From NCBI GenBank assembly GCA_964473105.1, contig CAYYNQ010000102.1, positions 1 through 64,000 on the forward strand: a stretch of DNA of 64,000 bases, written 5' to 3'. The notes beneath the pieces were generated by a model. It was not told the origin of the DNA. It ran no database searches and was given only the letters and a program-made list of their open reading frames with translations. Of the stretch, positions 24,988-34,536 are shown piece by piece. This DNA comes from CAYYNQ01 sp964473105. Lineage in GTDB: Bacteria > Sumerlaeota > Sumerlaeia > MVZB01. Position 1 is the first letter of the stretch, and every line of letters begins with the position of its first letter. A program made the translations under genes and the position numbers.

Positions 24988-26711
24988 CGCCTGAGGGAAG
25001 GGATGCTCCTTTGCGGTGTGTTGATCGGGCGCCCGAACTGGCCCGGCCTCGATCCCCGGCCGCTGATCAGGCTGCTCAAGCGTGTTTTGCAGTCTCCAAG
25101 CCTGATGCTAACCAGTGAATCCGAGTCACGCGCGAGTGCAGGATCAATTCGGTTTGCCTCTTCATAGGAGGAGATTGCAAGCCGGTAGTATTTCTTTGCC
25201 TCATTCCGTGAACTGGAAAGATAGGGAAGGTCACGTCGCTCAGTTGAGAAGATGTTCTGATAATGGAATGTTGCCTGCTGATAAAACTCATTGCCACGTT
25301 CTACCAGATCCTTTGCCCGGTCCGACCGTTCTCTTTGATTTCTGGCGATTTGGGCATTGGCCTTGCCCGACAGTTCCGCCACCTGTTCGGAAATACCTTC
25401 GATACCAACGAATTCCTCGAGCACCGACTGAGCCATAACCTTGGCCAGTTCATAATTTCCGGCATTGAACTGCACGGTGGCATTGTTCATGTGCTTCTGT
25501 GCATATCTTTGGATTCCCTTGTTGGCAGCCTCATGGGTTGCCGGTATTTCAGCGAGTCTACGGTAACCTTCCAAGGCCTTGATATCCAGATGGTATAGTT
25601 CCGCGAACTGGCTCAGTTCCAACTGACCAGCGTGGTCATCAGCCGCCAACTGGCTGGACCGTTTCAGGTATTCGTAGAAGAGGAGTTCTGTAGGGTTGGT
25701 ATCCGGATTAATTTCGCTGAGCAGCTTGAAGTAGAGGATTGCCTGGTCATAATCCTTGTGCACGCGGGCATATTCGTTGTGCAGCCGATCCAGCAGCTTG
25801 ATCATGCGTCCCTCCATGGCCGATCCGATGTAGCTGTCGGATTTCTGGTAGAGCGTGAGGTAATGTTCTAGGGCATCCTCTGACCCATTCATGTCGTAAT
25901 AAAGATCGCCAATCTTCCGGCGCAGTGAGTCGTCGGTCGGATGACGTTCAAGCATCGTTTCGTAGATGATGACGGATTGCTCACGTTTGTCAGGGTCGTC
26001 CTCCCATAGCATGAGGAGCTTTGTGATGACCACTTCGTTGTTCTCGTTGGCGGCAAGGGCGATTGTGAGCTTTTCCTCGGCTCCGATCCAGTCCAGCTTA
26101 TCCTCACGTTCTTCCGCCCAGGCCAGGTAAAGGTCGCTGACCAGCAGCCTCAGTTCTTCCTTCTGGGTATCGGTCGGGACGAGTTTCCCTGCATTCTCGA
26201 GCAGCATCTTTGCCTCTTCAAAATTTTCCTTCTCGATCAACTTCTGGGCCTCCAACTGGAAACCCTCGATCTGTTCGATCGCCTGCTTGCGGCTCATTTG
26301 CTTTTGCTCGGCCAGAATGGCCTGAATCTCGTCGAGCATTTTCCTTGCGCTTTGGTTCCCGGAATCCAGCTCGATGGCGGTTTGCAGGAACTTAATGGCA
26401 TCGGGGAAATTGTCGTTCTGCTTGTGGTCCTGGCCGATATGCATGAATCCGGTCGAGAGGGATTCCTTTTTCAGGGAGCGAATCCTAGACTTAGGGATCC
26501 GCATTCTTCCCTTTGACGTGACCAGAATCATTTGATGAGGATCTTCCGGGATTTCCTCAGTAATCCCTTTTTGGACCTTGCCGTTCTGGTAGGTAACGAT
26601 ATCTGCTGGGACCTCCCGGTCGAAGACATGGCCCCACACGCAGGTTAGGATCCATATCCCCAGTCCGGTGATGCGGGTTGGATGACTCATATAATGTTTG
26701 GTCCCAATCAT
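24984..26711 (-). CDS. Exported TPR-repeat scaffold protein
   Basis: 575 residues from ATG 26711, which has AGGAG 9 nt upstream. An N-terminal hydrophobic segment ('ITGLGIWILTCVWG') is followed by a small beta region ('DIVTYQNGKVQKGITEEI', 'MILVTSKGRMRIPKSRIRSL') resembling the nucleating motif seen at the start of many planctomycete-type TPR proteins. Then come helical TPR-like repeats to about 540 ('DAIKFLQTAIELDSGNQSARKML', 'YDQAILYFKLLSEINPDTNP', 'YRLAISSYEEANRIDPALA') and a basic Ser/Arg/Pro tail. It probably organises protein complexes at the envelope. First gene of a two-gene unit with the smaller TPR protein. Confidence 0.8.
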   Translation of the reverse strand: MIGTKHYMSHPTRITGLGIWILTCVWGHVFDREVPADIVTYQNGKVQKGITEEIPEDPHQMILVTSKGRMRIPKSRIRSLKKESLSTGFMHIGQDHKQNDNFPDAIKFLQTAIELDSGNQSARKMLDEIQAILAEQKQMSRKQAIEQIEGFQLEAQKLIEKENFEEAKMLLENAGKLVPTDTQKEELRLLVSDLYLAWAEEREDKLDWIGAEEKLTIALAANENNEVVITKLLMLWEDDPDKREQSVIIYETMLERHPTDDSLRRKIGDLYYDMNGSEDALEHYLTLYQKSDSYIGSAMEGRMIKLLDRLHNEYARVHKDYDQAILYFKLLSEINPDTNPTELLFYEYLKRSSQLAADDHAGQLELSQFAELYHLDIKALEGYRRLAEIPATHEAANKGIQRYAQKHMNNATVQFNAGNYELAKVMAQSVLEEFVGIEGISEQVAELSGKANAQIARNQRERSDRAKDLVERGNEFYQQATFHYQNIFSTERRDLPYLSSSRNEAKKYYRLAISSYEEANRIDPALARDSDSLVSIRLGDCKTRLSSLISGRGSRPGQFGRPINTPQRSIPSLRR

Positions 26712-26978
26712 CTCGCCACACTCCTGTTGCAACTCTTTTCTGAATCAGTCCGGCCTATTTCCTCTGCGATAATAGAATATTGATCAATACCTATAAATAT
26801 CGACCAATCCCCATAAAAGTATAATAGATCCAGCTCTTTAGAACTGTCAACGGCCTGTTCAGTTTTTTCGATCCGAGAGATTGGTTATGTGTAACTTATC
26901 GTCAACGGATTTGGTGTATTTTGCCTTTACCGGATGCTGAACCGGTCCAGCCCGGGATGATTCCGAAACTCATCAAAA

Positions 26979-28757
26979 TCAGAATTCCATCTTTTTCCAG
27001 TGCCGCAGCCCGAGTTTCAGTGGCAGGATCATCATCAGTAACTGCAAGCTTATCCAGACGGGGATGGAAATGATAAACAGGATGCCCCAGTATGTCTTGC
27101 CTGATGGGGGTGTCTGGTAGATATACGCGTAAATCCACGGTGTTTCCAGAAGAAGGGTCAGGCCGACATAGATCATGCTTAGGACAGCGTTTATGGTCCC
27201 ACCCAGACCATTTGCGATCCTCGAGGGGTTGTCCTCGACAAAATTGGGAAGTCGGGCCCCCAGACCAACTGCCAGCCCGCTCAGCGACAATGACATAACA
27301 CAGATATTGACAACCGAGAGCCCGGTGATCCATGCATCGGTTTTCAGCATCAAGCAGGATACCAGCGTCAGTGGCAGTGTAATGGCTAGTGCTGAGATCA
27401 TGCTGACGAAAAACTTTTCCCATACCAGATGATTGCGTTTCAGCGGTGCCAGGCCGATGACCCACTGTTGTCGGCCTTCGAGACTCAGCAGGGGAAACAC
27501 AAATCGTGTTGTCAGGATGCTCAATATAAAGGCTGATGTGCCGATATTGAACAGCCGCAATAGGCTTAGCCAGAATTCATCAATGAAAGCGAAGCGGTGT
27601 GTGTTCATGGCCGAAGGTATGTATAGCATGTAGATCATGAGCAGCCCGAAAAGCATCATCAGCTGTCCCCATTGGCCGGGGTCGCGCCAAAAGACAGCCA
27701 GATCCTTGCTCAGCAGTGCTCGTGTTGATCTGGGGAAGAATGAAAACATGTGATCGAACATTCGGTAAAGCCCGGGCGTCCGGCGTTCCTGGGAGCGACC
27801 CGAGCTTCGCGCGTTGCACCAGCCACGATAATATAACGGCCCAGCCAGCCAGTCGCAGACAACGAGACCCATCATTGCCGTTGACCACAGGGCAAGCAAC
27901 CACTGCCCAGCCTCCAACCAGTTGGCGTCCTCGAGGGCGACGAGCCCACGACCGAACCAGCTACTGGGCAGCATGGCCAGGTCACCCAGTCCCATGATCC
28001 GCATGATTCCCAGCATGGAATTTTCCGTGGGTCGGGCTGACATCATGAGCGGGAAGCTATTGCTCGAAGTGAGCTTCACTGCCAGTGCTGCCAGGATGCC
28101 CATCAGTAACATGACCAGTGTTGTGTGGATCATCCGGCGTGGAGAGAATGCGGCGGTGATCGCCAGCGCCATGATTGCACCGATAGTTGCTGGGATAATA
28201 AGGTAGGGGACAGCCATCATCACTGCACCCACATAATAGGAAATTACCGGGACATCATCTGTAATGCGGACATGACCCAGCGCGGCGAAGAAGGGTAGTG
28301 AAAGGATCGTAAATGCCCATGAACTGTAAACGATGGATTCGGCGAGCTTTCCCTGAAACAGGCGCCGGTGATTAACGGGGTTACTCATCAGGAATTCGAC
28401 TTCCTTTGAGATGTATGTTGTCGTGAGCATGATGATGAAATTCGAGAAGACCAGCATGGAGAAGAACGCCAGCAATACCATCTTGACAAGGCGGTTCATC
28501 AGGGTGGGGCCAAAGACGGGCTGGTCCATCATGAACCTGAAGACAAGAAGGAACAGCATGGTCCCGCCCATCAAGAGGATAATGACGATCAGAAGCGCCA
28601 GCGCGATGTGAATCCACTTGTGCCTGCTAAGGTTCGAGATCGCATTGTTGGCAATCTTCCACTTGATACCCGCAAACGTCGTGAAAAACGAAAACGGGCC
28701 GGGGAGTGTCCTGATGCTGCAGCACGGCCTGATACTGGACTTGGGAAGCTGGTTCAT
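26979..28757 (-). CDS. ABC-2-type exporter permease (putative ABC exporter family)
   Basis: 592 residues with about twelve hydrophobic segments in two sets (about 50-290 and 370-585), for example 'HIALALLIVIILLMGGTMLFLLVF', 'LMMLFGLLMIYMLYIPSAM', 'ISIPVWISLQLLMMILPL'. The conserved 'EFLMSNPVNHRRLFQGKLAES' and 'QWVIGLAPLKRNHLVWEKFF' loops, which contact the ATPase, match the putative ABC exporter (PF16949-like) group. Its ATPase gene is 255 bp upstream on the same strand. The fused double-size permease would pair with an ATPase dimer. Substrate unknown. Confidence 0.8.
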   Translation of the reverse strand: MNQLPKSSIRPCCSIRTLPGPFSFFTTFAGIKWKIANNAISNLSRHKWIHIALALLIVIILLMGGTMLFLLVFRFMMDQPVFGPTLMNRLVKMVLLAFFSMLVFSNFIIMLTTTYISKEVEFLMSNPVNHRRLFQGKLAESIVYSSWAFTILSLPFFAALGHVRITDDVPVISYYVGAVMMAVPYLIIPATIGAIMALAITAAFSPRRMIHTTLVMLLMGILAALAVKLTSSNSFPLMMSARPTENSMLGIMRIMGLGDLAMLPSSWFGRGLVALEDANWLEAGQWLLALWSTAMMGLVVCDWLAGPLYYRGWCNARSSGRSQERRTPGLYRMFDHMFSFFPRSTRALLSKDLAVFWRDPGQWGQLMMLFGLLMIYMLYIPSAMNTHRFAFIDEFWLSLLRLFNIGTSAFILSILTTRFVFPLLSLEGRQQWVIGLAPLKRNHLVWEKFFVSMISALAITLPLTLVSCLMLKTDAWITGLSVVNICVMSLSLSGLAVGLGARLPNFVEDNPSRIANGLGGTINAVLSMIYVGLTLLLETPWIYAYIYQTPPSGKTYWGILFIISIPVWISLQLLMMILPLKLGLRHWKKMEF

Positions 28758-28857
28758 GCTGATCTAATCCGGCACCACCACGCTTGGCTGAAATGGGTTT
28801 TTCGGGCTTTTCGCCAGCGCAGGAAAATATGTAAACCGGATACATGGTTGCCCCCCG

Positions 28858-28868
28858 CCCCCCCCCCC
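28858..28868. repeat. Homopolymer of 11 C (11 G on the minus strand)
   Basis: A run of 11 C follows CCCCCCG, so 17 of 18 bases from 28851 are C. On the coding (minus) strand this is a G tract in the gap between the ABC ATPase and permease genes, about 100 nt upstream of the permease start. Such tracts slip during replication and are prone to assembly error. Confidence 0.8.
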
Positions 28869-29012
28869 ATGTTTTCCGCGGGGGTCGGCCAAGTCCGAAA
28901 TGCAGAACTCTTCGGGCTTCTGAGGGGTCAGTGATTCCATTTTTTTGCGAGAATCCGTGTACTTTCATGCCGATCACAGCCCTGAGTTCAGGTCACGTAA
29001 TCTCGATGTTTT

Positions 29013-29753
29013 TCATGTCTTGACTCGTTCGCTGTTCTCACCGGTCAAGTCAAGGAACATGTCCTCAAGGGATCCGTCATGGGCAAGTTCCCTGCGTAAT
29101 TCGGAAATCGTTCCGAGAAACATAATGTGGCCGTTATTGATCACGCCGATCTTGTCTGCAACCTCCTCGGCTACGGAAAGTGTGTGCGTGGAAAGGAAGA
29201 CCGTCCGGTTATTCCCGACCTGATCACGGATCAGCTTCTTGATGGTACGGGCGGACTGGGGGTCGAGGCCGACCATGGGTTCGTCGATAATCAAGACATC
29301 TGGCTCATGCAGCAATGAGGTGGCGAAGACCAGTTTTTGGCGCATGCCGTGGCTGTAGTTCTCGATGAAATCGTCCATGGCATGGCCGAGCCGGAACAGT
29401 TCGAAATATGTGCCGATTCGTTCCTCTTGGATCTTCCTACTGATGCCGAACAGGTCCCCAACGAATGTCGCGAAGTCACGCCCGCTGAGTTTCTCGTATA
29501 GATAGGGATGATCTGGGATGTAGCCGATGGCCTGTTTGGCTTCGGTTGGGTTCTTGATGATGTTGTATCCTGCAACCTCAGCTGAACCGGAGGTTGGGAT
29601 CAAAAGACCCGTCAACATTTTGATGGTTGTGGTTTTCCCGGCGCCGTTGGGCCCCAGAAAGCAAAAGCATTCACCGGCCCCTATGTCCAGATCCAGATCA
29701 ATGACGGCCGCTTTATCACCGTATGATTTACAGAGACTTCGGGTTTTTATCAT
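29013..29753 (-). CDS. ABC exporter ATP-binding protein
   Basis: 246 residues: Walker A 'GPNGAGKTTT', Q-loop 'IGYIPDHPYLYEKLSG', signature 'YSHGMRQKLVFA' (Ser-His-Gly-Met in place of SGGQ-like), Walker B 'VLIIDEPMVGLDP' and H-loop 'FLSTHTL'. The sequence is of the CcmA/BcrA-like export ATPase class and lies upstream of the exporter permease on the same strand, so it drives that permease. The 255-bp gap with a poly-G tract between them is long for one operon. Confidence 0.9.
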   Translation of the reverse strand: MIKTRSLCKSYGDKAAVIDLDLDIGAGECFCFLGPNGAGKTTTIKMLTGLLIPTSGSAEVAGYNIIKNPTEAKQAIGYIPDHPYLYEKLSGRDFATFVGDLFGISRKIQEERIGTYFELFRLGHAMDDFIENYSHGMRQKLVFATSLLHEPDVLIIDEPMVGLDPQSARTIKKLIRDQVGNNRTVFLSTHTLSVAEEVADKIGVINNGHIMFLGTISELRRELAHDGSLEDMFLDLTGENSERVKT

Positions 29754-29864
29754 CGCAACAAGATACCTGACATCAACCAGGGATTAGCTGCCCTGATGAT
29801 GAGCGACCCATTAGATCATTCCCGGGAGACGAAAACAAAGGGTAAAACCCCGGGCACGCCGTTC

Positions 29865-31691
29865 TCAGTAACCCATGGGTCTTAGCCATTTTCTGTCCAT
29901 TTCCTCCAGCATGTGGGGAGACGGCAGTTTGTCCTTGTCAATGATGAATGCCAGGGCCCACGTGCGCCCGTGCGGAGCCGCGAAATGTTGATCCACCTTG
30001 GCCGAGGGCAGTAGGTCCTGCAGCGGATTTAGAACACCATTGCGGACCGTCACAATGATGGCACGCTGACCGGGAGGGTCGTCATCTGTTTTCCCCAGCA
30101 TCGATTTCCAATTATGATAGGGTCGGGCATGGTTTTGTCCCAGGTTCAGGAACTGGAATGTACGGTGTTTATAGAGTAATTGCGGCACCATGACTTCAAC
30201 CGACCCATCATCCATCGCCGCCGAGTAATATCCAATCTGGGTGATGTCGCCATTGAATCCCTTCCAGACCGATATGTCACCCGGCCAGTTCTTATAAATC
30301 TGATGAGCACAGTTGATCCCGGACACGATGAGAAGCAGGACGGCGAGGACGGGTGCGATTTTTCGGCCCCTGGATCCGGACAGGGAACCAACCATTCCCA
30401 CCAATCCAACGGCACAAATTGTCGCGACTGCCGGCGTCAGGCACAATGTGCGCAGAAAATTGGGGGAGTCGGTGCGTGCAAGGATTGTTGGAAGCATTCC
30501 ACAGGCCAGCCATCCAAGCAGGATTGCGGGCAGGGCTTTTGAGTGCAGGGGGATCCAACTCTGTCTCCGACCCATGAGTGTCATGATGCAGAACCAAAGC
30601 CCGACAAGCATCATCAACCCATGCAGTTTGTCCAATGCTGGGGCGCCATGTGGCTTGGGCTGATCGTGGGCGTGAGTTACAATATTTTGTTTGGCGACGT
30701 GATCACCCCTCCAGTGGAACATCAAAAGAGCTTCCCCGACGTTTTCAATGATTTCCTGTAATCCTGAATTAAAATGACTTCTGTCCTCGCCCTTATCGGG
30801 TTTGAACACGGAAATTTCGCCTGGCCGTGCCAAGAGTGATGCAGGGTTTTCAAGGTAATGCATTCCGATCGGGGCGGCGCAGATAAGCATGGCGAGGATC
30901 ATCATGGTAACCTGCGGCCAAGCCCGCGGAGTTCCCCGGGAATGCAGGGAGAGCCATAGGATAATTCCCGCCACCAGTGGCAGCATCAGATACCACGCAA
31001 GGTAGGTGTAGAAGCCGGCCCCAATCATTATGCCCAGTAGCGTGGCTTTTGTTACGCTGGGTTTCCGGCGGTAGGACAGGGCGATCCAGACAATTCCAAT
31101 CAGCCATGGACCTAGTATGATCGTGCGGAATACCAGGCGACTGAAGATGACGTGCCAGCGCATGGTCGCAAGGATCGCAGCGGCTGTCAGGGCTGTAGCG
31201 GCCCCCGTTTCAAGGCGCAACATCAGAAACAGCAGGAGAACGGTGAGCAGGCCGATTGATGCCGGGACAAGGCGCAATGTCTCGACCGACGGCCCGAGGA
31301 CCTTGATGCTGATCGCCAGCAGGGTTTCAAAAAGGGGTTCGCGGGGAAAGACGTTGGTGTAGACAAGGCGAAAGCCCGGCTCCTGATCCGACCCAATGCT
31401 GGTCATGCCCCAGACCGCGCAAGCATCCTGCCCGTTGAGGGCCTCGTCAAACCACAGCCCGGGCGGGATGCGGTCGGTCATTGGGAAGCGGAGCAATGCC
31501 GCTGTGACGAGGATCAGGCCCAGCACAGAGAACAGGAGCCCGCGTTTTGGAAGTGAATCGTTTTGCGGGGGACCGTCATGGCCTGCCGTGGCATGGCTTT
31601 TCATTGAATCGGTAGTTCTCCAGAGATGTCGCGCCATGATCCTGTCAGGTCGCCGGCTGCTGCCTGTTGGAAAACACGGGAAGACTTTCAT
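29865..31691 (-). CDS. Polytopic membrane glycosyltransferase of the ArnT/GT39-like (GT-C) group
   Basis: 608 residues: a short cytoplasmic arm, then about ten membrane segments from about 40 to 450, and a C-terminal periplasmic region. The first luminal loop 'FPMTDRIPPGLWFDEALNGQDA' has the acidic pair (D, E) in the 'WFDEA' motif typical of GT-C enzymes that use polyprenyl-phosphate sugars. It would transfer a sugar to a protein or envelope glycan on the outer face of the inner membrane. The ATG at 31691 overlaps the upstream stop (ATGA), supporting this start although inner Met residues (31604) also occur. Acceptor and sugar unknown. Confidence 0.78.
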   Translation of the reverse strand: MKVFPCFPTGSSRRPDRIMARHLWRTTDSMKSHATAGHDGPPQNDSLPKRGLLFSVLGLILVTAALLRFPMTDRIPPGLWFDEALNGQDACAVWGMTSIGSDQEPGFRLVYTNVFPREPLFETLLAISIKVLGPSVETLRLVPASIGLLTVLLLFLMLRLETGAATALTAAAILATMRWHVIFSRLVFRTIILGPWLIGIVWIALSYRRKPSVTKATLLGIMIGAGFYTYLAWYLMLPLVAGIILWLSLHSRGTPRAWPQVTMMILAMLICAAPIGMHYLENPASLLARPGEISVFKPDKGEDRSHFNSGLQEIIENVGEALLMFHWRGDHVAKQNIVTHAHDQPKPHGAPALDKLHGLMMLVGLWFCIMTLMGRRQSWIPLHSKALPAILLGWLACGMLPTILARTDSPNFLRTLCLTPAVATICAVGLVGMVGSLSGSRGRKIAPVLAVLLLIVSGINCAHQIYKNWPGDISVWKGFNGDITQIGYYSAAMDDGSVEVMVPQLLYKHRTFQFLNLGQNHARPYHNWKSMLGKTDDDPPGQRAIIVTVRNGVLNPLQDLLPSAKVDQHFAAPHGRTWALAFIIDKDKLPSPHMLEEMDRKWLRPMGY

Positions 31692-32509
31692 TCATTTTCG
31701 GTATCTTCCCGGGCCTGCGCGACCATCTCCTGGACATCGGAAGCGGGGAGGATGATTGCAAGTTCGTTCCCTTGTCCCATGGCGAAGTTCATGTTTGCGT
31801 CCGGTGCGAAAATTCGCATGCTGACAAACCCAATCAATTCCCTTCGCACATTGAATACAGGTAGGGCAAGCCCGCCGGACGCCAGTTCGGAACTGGGTAC
31901 GTAGAAGGTGCGTGGTTTATGGATGATCGACTGGATCTCTCCGGTCATGACGGAGGTTTCACGGTCACCGACCCGACCGAGTCTTCCAAGGGCGATCACC
32001 CTTTCGAGGAGCCCCGGTTCGGCAGTATTCCTGATGTCAATGCAGATCATGGGTTCCTGCGACTTCTCGACCGGCTTGAATAGCGCAATGTCCAGGTCCG
32101 GGTCACGAAGGACTTCGCGTGCCTTGATTTCCTTCTTCTTGTTGACAATCAGAACAATGTTTTTGACGCGCGTATCCATCTGGAACTCGGCTGCGCGAGC
32201 GCCATAAAGTTTCTGGAGCATTCCGGATGGGTCAAACTGGCTGAGGGGCATCAGGGTAAGGCCATCGGGTGTGACGACTGTACCCATCAATTCCTGCTGG
32301 ATCTCCTGTTCTGGCTGGTCCTGTCCGCCGAAACTCATTTTGAGGGTCATGATCACCCGTACGGTCACAATGCTGTCACTGAGTTGATCCGCGATATCAT
32401 GCCCGGTCTGGATCAGCTCTTTGGGTGATTGTGCCGTGGCGGTTGAAGTCATGAGCAGCAAGAGCGGCAGGACTGCCTGCTGCATGCAAGGTTTAGGATA
32501 TGGATTCAT
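31688..32509 (-). CDS. Exported trypsin-fold protein with degraded catalytic site
   Basis: 273 residues from ATG 32509 (GGGAGG about 7 nt upstream). The signal peptide ends near 'TSTATAQ'. The body has a DegP-like layout: 'DSIVTVRVIMT', 'GTVVTPDGLTLMPLSQFDPS' (where active enzymes have the catalytic His in 'TNNHV'), 'RDPDLDIALFKP' (Asp retained) and 'SGGLALPVFNVRRELIGFVS' (GNSGGP reduced to ASGGLA). The His is missing, so proteolysis is unlikely; a binding role is more plausible. Its stop overlaps the start of the membrane glycosyltransferase gene, so the two are coupled. Confidence 0.7.
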   Translation of the reverse strand: MNPYPKPCMQQAVLPLLLLMTSTATAQSPKELIQTGHDIADQLSDSIVTVRVIMTLKMSFGGQDQPEQEIQQELMGTVVTPDGLTLMPLSQFDPSGMLQKLYGARAAEFQMDTRVKNIVLIVNKKKEIKAREVLRDPDLDIALFKPVEKSQEPMICIDIRNTAEPGLLERVIALGRLGRVGDRETSVMTGEIQSIIHKPRTFYVPSSELASGGLALPVFNVRRELIGFVSMRIFAPDANMNFAMGQGNELAIILPASDVQEMVAQAREDTENE

Positions 32510-32750
32510 GAATTGTCCTCCCGTATGATTGTTCTCGTGGGGACGACTACCCATATCACAGCAACGGTGGATGAGATATCAAAATGTGTTTTATGGGTGG
32601 GGTCATCGTAAACCCTGCGGCAAGAACTGCTTTGTTGATCATGCTTTCCGGGGGAGCATTGCCGGATGGGATCTCCTTTTTCTCCCCATTGACTTGCCGT
32701 GTCCAGTTAAGTGAATATATGACCCATGCGGACTCAGGAAGGATGCATCG

Positions 32751-34454
32751 ATGATCGCCGTAATGTTTGTTGTTGGTTGTGTTGCACTGGCCCTCGCCTA
32801 TCGTTTTTACGGACGGTTTCTTGCATTCCAGTTTAATCTCAAGGACACACACCGCACACCCGCCTGTTCGATCAATGATGGAGTTGACTTTGTCCCGACG
32901 AGGAGGCCGGTCCTGTTCGGCCATCATTTCAGCTCGATCGCCGGCGCCGGTCCGATTGTTGGCCCGATCATTGCCGCGGCATGGTTCGGCTGGGGTCCGA
33001 CGATGATCTGGATCATTCTCGGTGCGATCTTCATCGGTGGGTTGCATGATTTTGGATCGCTGGTGATGAGCGTCAGGCATCGGGCGAGGTCGGTTGCGGA
33101 AATCACGCGTTTTTACCTGAGCCCGCTGACCTATCGGTTCTTCCTTGTCTTCATTTGGCTGGCGCTGGTTTATGTGCTGATTGTGTTCCTTGACTTGACA
33201 GCCGGTGGTTTCGTCGCAAAGACCGAGGCAGGCCCCGCGCAAGGCGGAACGGTTGCCAGTGCATCCATCCTATATATTTTTCTGGCGGTCATTTTCGGCC
33301 TCCTGCTCAAGAAGAATGTCTTGGGTCTTGGCAGGGGGTCATTGATCTTTGTGCCACTGATCTTCATCGGATTGTTTGTCGCATCGCATCATCCCCTGCT
33401 CCCCGGTGATATGCCCCAATTCATGGATAACCCGAAATATACCTGGATGCTTATTCTGCTTGTTTATTGTTTCTTCGCCTCTATCGCGCCGGTTTGGCTC
33501 ATGCTGCAACCGCGTGATTACCTCAGCTCCTATCTATTGTTTGCATGTCTGGTGATTGGCGGGCTTGGCATGCTGATCGGCAGTGCAACTGGAAGCATAG
33601 TGAGCGAATATCCCTGGTATCTCGGGTTTTATCATGAAAATTCCGGCCATCTCTTCCCCGTCCTTTTTATCACGGTTGCCTGTGGAGCATGTAGTGGGTT
33701 TCACTCCATTGTGGCTAGCGGGACGACAGCCAAGCAGCTTTCCGGGGAACAGGATGCCCGCCCGATTGCGTATGGAGGGATGCTGGTCGAGGCTGCCCTC
33801 GCACTGGTCGCAATGGCAACGGTGATGTCTGTCACTTCGGTTCCGAATGGTCAAAGTCCGATCGTCACTTTTTCTTTGGGTATCGGGAACTTTCTCGGTA
33901 CATTCGGCATTTCTCCTACGGCAGGTGCAACCTTTGGCTTGTTGTCGGTCAGCACTTTTCTGCTGACAACGCTCGACACGTGCACGCGCCTGACACGTTA
34001 CATCATCGAGGAGTTTTTCAATCTTCGGGATACGGCAAGATGGCGTTACCTGACTACTCTGACCGCACTCTCCCCTCTGTTTTATCTTGCGTTCCAGACG
34101 TATCCGGGGCCCGACGGAAATCCGGTTCCCGCCTGGCGGATGATCTGGCCGGTTTTTGGGACGACGAACCAATTGCTTGCGGCTATGGCCCTGCTGGTTG
34201 TGGTTGTCTGGCGACGTTCACTGGGCCGTAAGGTGTGGTATATTGCATTGCCAATGCTTTTCATGCTGGTCACGACGGTTACCAGCATGATTCAGCTGAT
34301 CATGAAACACATTGGGACCCCAACGGCGGTTCTCGGCTGGGTGAATATCGTGATGCTAGTCATGACGGCAATGCTGGTTGTAGACACGGCGCGGAGCTGG
34401 GGGAGATTAGCAGAAATGGGTTCACGCGGGGAACAACCGGCCGAGGCGATTTGA
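32751..34454 (+). CDS. cstA: Carbon starvation protein CstA family transporter
   Basis: 567 residues with about sixteen hydrophobic segments. Family signatures: 'VDFVPTRRPVLFGHHFSSIAG', 'GPIVGPIIAAAWFGWGP', 'FIGGLHDFGSLVMSVRHRA', 'SGFHSIVASGTTAKQL' and 'WPVFGTTNQLLAAMAL'. CstA-type proteins import peptides or pyruvate during carbon limitation. AGGAAGG lies 8 nt before the ATG. The gene is divergent from the degenerate protease-like gene across a 241-bp gap and is not next to a LytS/LytT regulator. Confidence 0.93.
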   Translation: MIAVMFVVGCVALALAYRFYGRFLAFQFNLKDTHRTPACSINDGVDFVPTRRPVLFGHHFSSIAGAGPIVGPIIAAAWFGWGPTMIWIILGAIFIGGLHDFGSLVMSVRHRARSVAEITRFYLSPLTYRFFLVFIWLALVYVLIVFLDLTAGGFVAKTEAGPAQGGTVASASILYIFLAVIFGLLLKKNVLGLGRGSLIFVPLIFIGLFVASHHPLLPGDMPQFMDNPKYTWMLILLVYCFFASIAPVWLMLQPRDYLSSYLLFACLVIGGLGMLIGSATGSIVSEYPWYLGFYHENSGHLFPVLFITVACGACSGFHSIVASGTTAKQLSGEQDARPIAYGGMLVEAALALVAMATVMSVTSVPNGQSPIVTFSLGIGNFLGTFGISPTAGATFGLLSVSTFLLTTLDTCTRLTRYIIEEFFNLRDTARWRYLTTLTALSPLFYLAFQTYPGPDGNPVPAWRMIWPVFGTTNQLLAAMALLVVVVWRRSLGRKVWYIALPMLFMLVTTVTSMIQLIMKHIGTPTAVLGWVNIVMLVMTAMLVVDTARSWGRLAEMGSRGEQPAEAI

Positions 34455-34536
34455 CCGAATGCTTTCTTGTCCGGTCATGTATTGCCATTCGGGCATCGGG
34501 TAATCGGGGGTGATTTTGATTACGGGGGCAAAGGAA

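Noticed and set aside
32556..33242. 228-codon minus-strand frame opposite cstA
   Set aside because: Highly charged, His/Arg-rich composition typical of a shadow of a hydrophobic coding sequence.
33534..34172. 212-codon minus-strand frame opposite cstA
   Set aside because: Cys/Arg-rich shadow of membrane segments, no start signal.
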